Shown here piece by piece: positions 25,274 to 28,243 of a stretch of DNA of 28,243 nucleotides (positions are counted from its first letter, which is position 1; every line of letters starts with the position of its first letter). The position numbers and the translations under genes were made by a program. Below the pieces are notes generated by a model. It worked only from the letters and a program-made list of their open reading frames with translations. It had not been told where the DNA came from and did not search any database. Source of the stretch: an uncultured Dorea sp. (GTDB lineage: Bacteria; Bacillota; Clostridia; Lachnospirales; Lachnospiraceae); assembly GCA_948602995.1 (NCBI GenBank), contig CAPEBR010000053.1, positions 1-28,243 of the forward strand, given 5' to 3'.

Positions 25274-26302
25274 CTAAAAGTCCTCAAACCCGCCCTGTAT
25301 ACTTCTCAAATTCACATATTCTACAAAGTCCCCCACCCGCTTCATATCCGGTTCATCCGGAAGCCTACATCTTGCTGCAGCCTCTTCCAGCCTCTTTTCA
25401 TAATCCGTTACAATCTCGTAAAACTCTGCCTGGAATGTCCCGTCCACTTTCTGAAAGCCGCCTGTGCGGATTTTTAACAAAAGTCCCAGGTCATCTTTTC
25501 TATTTGTCCGGATTTCCCCTCTTTCTAAAATATCAATCGCCATCATAAACAGCCTAATCAGATGCATGGCATGCTTGTTCAGATGATTCGAATCCTTTTT
25601 CCTGTTGCGTTTTCCAATCTTATCATAGTCCCGGACAACATGATTCATAACCGCCCACATTCCCTCATAATCCCGCAGGGGAAGATGGGTGTAGCTGGCA
25701 TCTATAAAAATCTCGCTGTCCAGGTCAGGGTTTACTGCATCATCAATATACAGACGGATTTTTCCATTGGGAAATGTCTTATACCGCCGGTTAAAGTCAT
25801 CCAGTGAATTTTTTACAGAATCTAAAATATGCCTTTCCCGCTCTGTCTGCGTCATGGTATCCCGGGCAATGGCATTTTGCAGGCGGCGAAGCTGTGCTCC
25901 TGCATATCCCCCGAATGATTTTACCGCACGCTTCGTAAGAAACAGCTCTGTATGATCCAAAAGCTCCTGCCCCAGCGGGGTTTTCAGCAGATACTGGTCC
26001 TCATCCAGTCCCAACAGTTCACACGTATTGGGGTTGCACTCCAGCAGCAGAAGTACCAGCTTATTAAAAGAATAGATCACGGTATCTGTATTATGATCCT
26101 CATACTGTTCAAACTTCGTTAGCCCGATAAGATCTGACTGCCTGGAAATGGCGGCGCCCCTGAGGTCAATGTCACTTTCCTCATTGTAAGTTCCATATGC
26201 ATGGCTGCCGCCAAGTCCAAGAAGAATGATCCGGTTCCCGAGGTGCTCATTTGTTCTAAGAAACTCATATTCTTCGGTCTGCATTAATGCTCTATAATCC
26301 AT
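25274..26302 (-). CDS. Predicted nucleotidyltransferase (Pol-beta superfamily, YcgL-like)
   Basis: 342 residues. The N-terminus has the nucleotidyltransferase signature GGSHAYGT followed by ESDIDLRG: Gly32, Ser33 and the metal ligands Asp44 and Asp46. The rest is helical with many basic residues (RNRKKDSNHLNKHAMHLIRLF), as in the COG3541/YcgL-like group whose substrate is unknown. GAGG lies 7-8 nt before the ATG, and only 14 nt separate it from sdaAA, so it is cotranscribed with the serine dehydratase genes. A role linked to serine catabolism is not evident; operon membership may be incidental. Confidence 0.88.
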   Translation of the reverse strand: MDYRALMQTEEYEFLRTNEHLGNRIILLGLGGSHAYGTYNEESDIDLRGAAISRQSDLIGLTKFEQYEDHNTDTVIYSFNKLVLLLLECNPNTCELLGLDEDQYLLKTPLGQELLDHTELFLTKRAVKSFGGYAGAQLRRLQNAIARDTMTQTERERHILDSVKNSLDDFNRRYKTFPNGKIRLYIDDAVNPDLDSEIFIDASYTHLPLRDYEGMWAVMNHVVRDYDKIGKRNRKKDSNHLNKHAMHLIRLFMMAIDILERGEIRTNRKDDLGLLLKIRTGGFQKVDGTFQAEFYEIVTDYEKRLEEAAARCRLPDEPDMKRVGDFVEYVNLRSIQGGFEDF

Positions 26303-26316
26303 ATCACTACCTCAGA

Positions 26317-27180
26317 TTACATTTTCTTGATGACTTCCTGTGCCCGGAGGCTCCCTGCCACTCCGCCGATGCCAGTCTCTTTTAAGCTTACATCCATTCT
26401 GTCGCCGACCTCTTTCATGGCGTCAATGACCTGATCAAGGGGAATCTGGCTGATAATTCCTGCAAGCGCCATATCTGCTGCCGCCATGGCATTCACCGCG
26501 CCCCCCACATTTCTCTTCACGCAGGGCACCTCAACCAGGCCGCCCACCGGATCACAGACCAGCCCCATCAGGTTCTTAAGCGCCATCGCACAGGCAGCGC
26601 CGATCTGCTCTGTACTGCCGCCCTTTACATGGCAGATTGCCGCTGCAGCCATACCGGAGCCCGAGCCGATCTCTGCCTGACATCCGCCGGACGCACCTGC
26701 CAGGTATGCGCGGTTTGCAATAATCTGGCCGATACCTGCCGCCACATACAATGCCTCTATCATCTTCTCCTCCGGCACATCGTACTCGCGGAAATACGTC
26801 ACAAGCACTGCCGGAAGAACCCCGCAGGCACCTGCAGTGGGAGCCGCAACAATCCGCTTCATGCAGGCATTATTACAGCCCATCTTAAGTGCATTTGCCA
26901 TAACCTTTGCCATATAATCCCCGCAAAGTGTATCTTTCTCTTCCCTGTAGGCTTCCATCAGGCCGCCTTCCTTTCCCACAAGGCCGCTTCTGGACATCAG
27001 CGACGGGTCGTAGTTATCAATGCTGTCAAGCATTGCCTGCCACATTCCCCTCATCTGCTCCCAGGAATCCGTCTCCTTTACATCCCGCTCATCTGCATCC
27101 TCCAGCTGCACTGCCTTCCAAAACTCAATTCCTTCCCTTTTACATCTCTCCTGTGCTTCTTCCATTGACTGATATGACAT
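26317..27180 (-). CDS. sdaAA: L-serine dehydratase, alpha subunit (iron-sulfur)
   Basis: 287 residues, the usual length of the separate alpha subunit. GCNNACMKRIVAAPTAGACGVLP (101-123) is the family core. Cys167, Cys209 and Cys220 keep the C-X41-C-X10-C spacing of the three 4Fe-4S ligands known in bacterial L-serine dehydratases, so the cluster site looks intact. The subunit ends VIKKM without the C-terminal cysteine that blocks the active site in some single-chain enzymes. With the beta subunit it deaminates L-serine to pyruvate and ammonia in the cytoplasm. AAGGAG lies 10 nt upstream; 32 nt separate it from sdaAB. Confidence 0.97.
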   Translation of the reverse strand: MSYQSMEEAQERCKREGIEFWKAVQLEDADERDVKETDSWEQMRGMWQAMLDSIDNYDPSLMSRSGLVGKEGGLMEAYREEKDTLCGDYMAKVMANALKMGCNNACMKRIVAAPTAGACGVLPAVLVTYFREYDVPEEKMIEALYVAAGIGQIIANRAYLAGASGGCQAEIGSGSGMAAAAICHVKGGSTEQIGAACAMALKNLMGLVCDPVGGLVEVPCVKRNVGGAVNAMAAADMALAGIISQIPLDQVIDAMKEVGDRMDVSLKETGIGGVAGSLRAQEVIKKM

Positions 27181-27212
27181 ACCTCTGCTACTCCTTCTCT
27201 CAATTCTGCATC

Positions 27213-27875
27213 TTAAATCGCTGCTAAAAATGTTACCTTCAAAATCCCCTGTCTTCTTTCAAGCATCTCAATCGCGCTCTCTGGGACCACCTGGTCCGTC
27301 TCAACCACCATGACTGCGCTTCCGCCCCTTCTTGCGCGGAACACCTGCATCGTTGCAATATTAATGCCGCAGAGATTCAAAACCGTCGAAACATCCGTGA
27401 TGCAGCCTGGCTGATCCTGATTTCTGACAATCAGCGTGTGGGTCTCCCCGCTGAAATTTACATCCATTCCATCGAGCATGCTCACGCGGATCCTTCCTCC
27501 CCCGATGGAATATGCCTGGATCTCAAGCTTCTTTCCGTTATCTGCCTCCATCGTAATCCTCGCCGTGTTGGGATGCGCATCCCTAAGCTCCCTTGGCTCA
27601 ATCACAAAATCCATGCCCCGTTCCTTCGCAATCTCAAAGCTGTCCGGAATTCTGAGATCATCCGGCCTCATTCCCAAAAGCCCTGCAATCAACGCTCTGT
27701 CCGTCCCGTGTCCCTTCCCCGTAGCCGCAAATGAGCCATGCAGGTAAACAACTGCCTTGTCCGGCTGCTGCCCAAACAGCTGCCGCCCAACTAAACCAAT
27801 ACGCACTGCCCCCGCTGTGTGTGAACTGGACGGTCCCACCATAACCGGCCCAAGAATATCAAATATATTTGCCAT
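27213..27875 (-). CDS. sdaAB: L-serine dehydratase, beta subunit
   Basis: 220 residues. GPSSSHTAGAVRIG (14-27) is the signature of the beta subunit, followed by the alpha/beta domain. Residues about 145-220 are an ACT domain (LIVRNQDQPGCITDVSTVL... INIATMQVFR), which may bind serine or a regulator, as in the Bacillus/Clostridium-type enzyme. GAGAGAGG lies 9 nt before the ATG. First gene of a three-gene operon with sdaAA and the nucleotidyltransferase. Confidence 0.97.
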   Translation of the reverse strand: MANIFDILGPVMVGPSSSHTAGAVRIGLVGRQLFGQQPDKAVVYLHGSFAATGKGHGTDRALIAGLLGMRPDDLRIPDSFEIAKERGMDFVIEPRELRDAHPNTARITMEADNGKKLEIQAYSIGGGRIRVSMLDGMDVNFSGETHTLIVRNQDQPGCITDVSTVLNLCGINIATMQVFRARRGGSAVMVVETDQVVPESAIEMLERRQGILKVTFLAAI

Positions 27876-27918
27876 CTGTCTGTACCTCTCTCAATTATTT
27901 TGACATTTATATGCCTAC

Positions 27919-27947
27919 ATTATACTTTGAAATGGAGGATTTTACAA
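27919..27947 (-). promoter_or_regulatory. Predicted sigma-A promoter of the sdaAB operon
   Basis: On the - strand TTGTAA (27942-27947) and a perfect TATAAT (27919-27924) have a 17-nt spacer, about 44 bp before the sdaAB ATG. The palindromic repeat at 27952 begins 5 bp upstream of the -35 element. Confidence 0.7.
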
Positions 27948-27951
27948 TAGT

Positions 27952-27987
27952 CGGGGACGGGGCATTTTTAAAAATGCCCCGTCCCCG
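27952..27987. repeat. GGGGACGGGG palindrome, copy 4
   Basis: A perfect 36-bp palindrome (CGGGGACGGGG outside, CATTTTTAAAAATG in the centre) immediately upstream of the sdaAB promoter. Unlike copies 2 and 3 it does not overlap a gene end. Confidence 0.92.
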
Positions 27988-28130
27988 TTACTGTTCACAC
28001 AGGTTTGTGCATTTACTGCACAGACCGTAAGAAAGTGATTCAGGAGTGAGCAAATCCCATTCGCGGAGCGAATTTTAGATGGATTTGCGAAGGTTACTGG
28101 TCACGGAGTGAACAGTAACCCGTCCCCAAT
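27987..28130. repeat. Composite multi-hairpin repeat
   Basis: The segment begins with GTTACTGTTCAC (27987-27998) and ends with its complement GTGAACAGTAAC (28108-28119) followed by CCGTCCCC. Inside are further stems: GTGCA/TGCAC (28007-28021), CAAATCC/GGATTTG (28051-28087) enclosing ATTCGC-GGA-GCGAAT (28059-28073), and GTTACTGGTCAC-GGA-GTGAACAGTAAC (28093-28119). Two loops are the same trinucleotide GGA. It looks like a mobile structured repeat, perhaps of a RAYT/REP type; no transposase is present. Confidence 0.75.
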
Positions 28131-28137
28131 TCAAAAT

Positions 28138-28243
28138 CTACTTTGTAATTTTAATTACTACTGTCTTTTTCTTGCCGCTTCCGTCTGCTGCCATTGCAGT
28201 GATTTTTACTCTTTTGCCCTTGCCTGCCTTGAGAGCCTTTACT
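28138..28243 (-). CDS. C-terminal end of a surface protein (5' part outside window)
   Basis: The - strand reads VKALKAGKGKRVKITAMAAD, then GSGKKKTVVIKITK and a TAG stop at 28138-28140. The Lys/Gly/Val-rich strand pattern is typical of the last beta strands of bacterial Ig-like or cell-wall repeat proteins of Lachnospiraceae. Only 34 codons are visible, so nothing more can be said. Confidence 0.7.
   Translation of the reverse strand, partial: VKALKAGKGKRVKITAMAADGSGKKKTVVIKITK

Noticed and set aside
26629..27168. 179-codon + strand open frame opposite sdaAA
   Set aside because: His/Cys-rich antisense shadow of a strongly conserved enzyme gene.

Overview
The window looks like part of the chromosome of a gut Lachnospiraceae-type Firmicute. 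This is inferred from the modular surface proteins (discoidin-like, FIVAR and BspA-type leucine-rich repeats), the lipoprotein sugar-binding proteins with MalF/MalG-type permeases, the YesM/YesN-type two-component system and a split L-serine dehydratase. No rRNA, tRNA, CRISPR array or transposase gene was found.

Positions 1-23671 form one glycan-use locus. A divergent promoter region (20067-20357) separates the regulators from the uptake genes. On the + strand are a histidine kinase and an AraC-type response regulator that overlap by 4 nt. On the - strand, reading leftwards, is a tightly packed run: substrate-binding lipoprotein, two permeases, a GH65 glycoside phosphorylase, a HAD phosphatase whose probable TTG start lies inside the GH65 gene, and a secreted parallel beta-helix protein. 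A strong terminator follows. Further left are a small lipoprotein with a SurA-N-like look, a second substrate-binding lipoprotein with its own promoter, and a giant secreted protein (more than 2550 residues, running off the left edge). The giant protein has an N-terminal domain resembling DUF5695, Ig-like modules, three discoidin-like modules and a long FIVAR array.

A working model is that the giant and beta-helix proteins bind and cut a polysaccharide outside the cell. The two lipoproteins capture the oligosaccharides and the permeases import them, with an ATPase encoded elsewhere. GH65 then phosphorolyses an alpha-linked glucoside, the HAD enzyme handles a sugar phosphate, and the kinase/regulator pair senses the process. 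The substrate cannot be read from the sequence, although GH65 implies an alpha-glucosidic linkage.

Positions 23672-25219 are a patchwork: repeat DNA, a small Nif11-like protein gene with a good promoter, and the decayed remains of an AAA-ATPase two-gene unit. Positions 25274-27950 carry sdaAB, sdaAA and a nucleotidyltransferase gene in one operon. The right end holds a structured repeat and the last codons of another surface protein.

A GC-rich near-perfect palindrome of about 36 bp occurs four times (9577-9614, 9621-9656, 23651-23688, 27952-27987). At two genes it supplies the last codons and the stop, so unrelated proteins end in the same GTG(Y/H)F tail.
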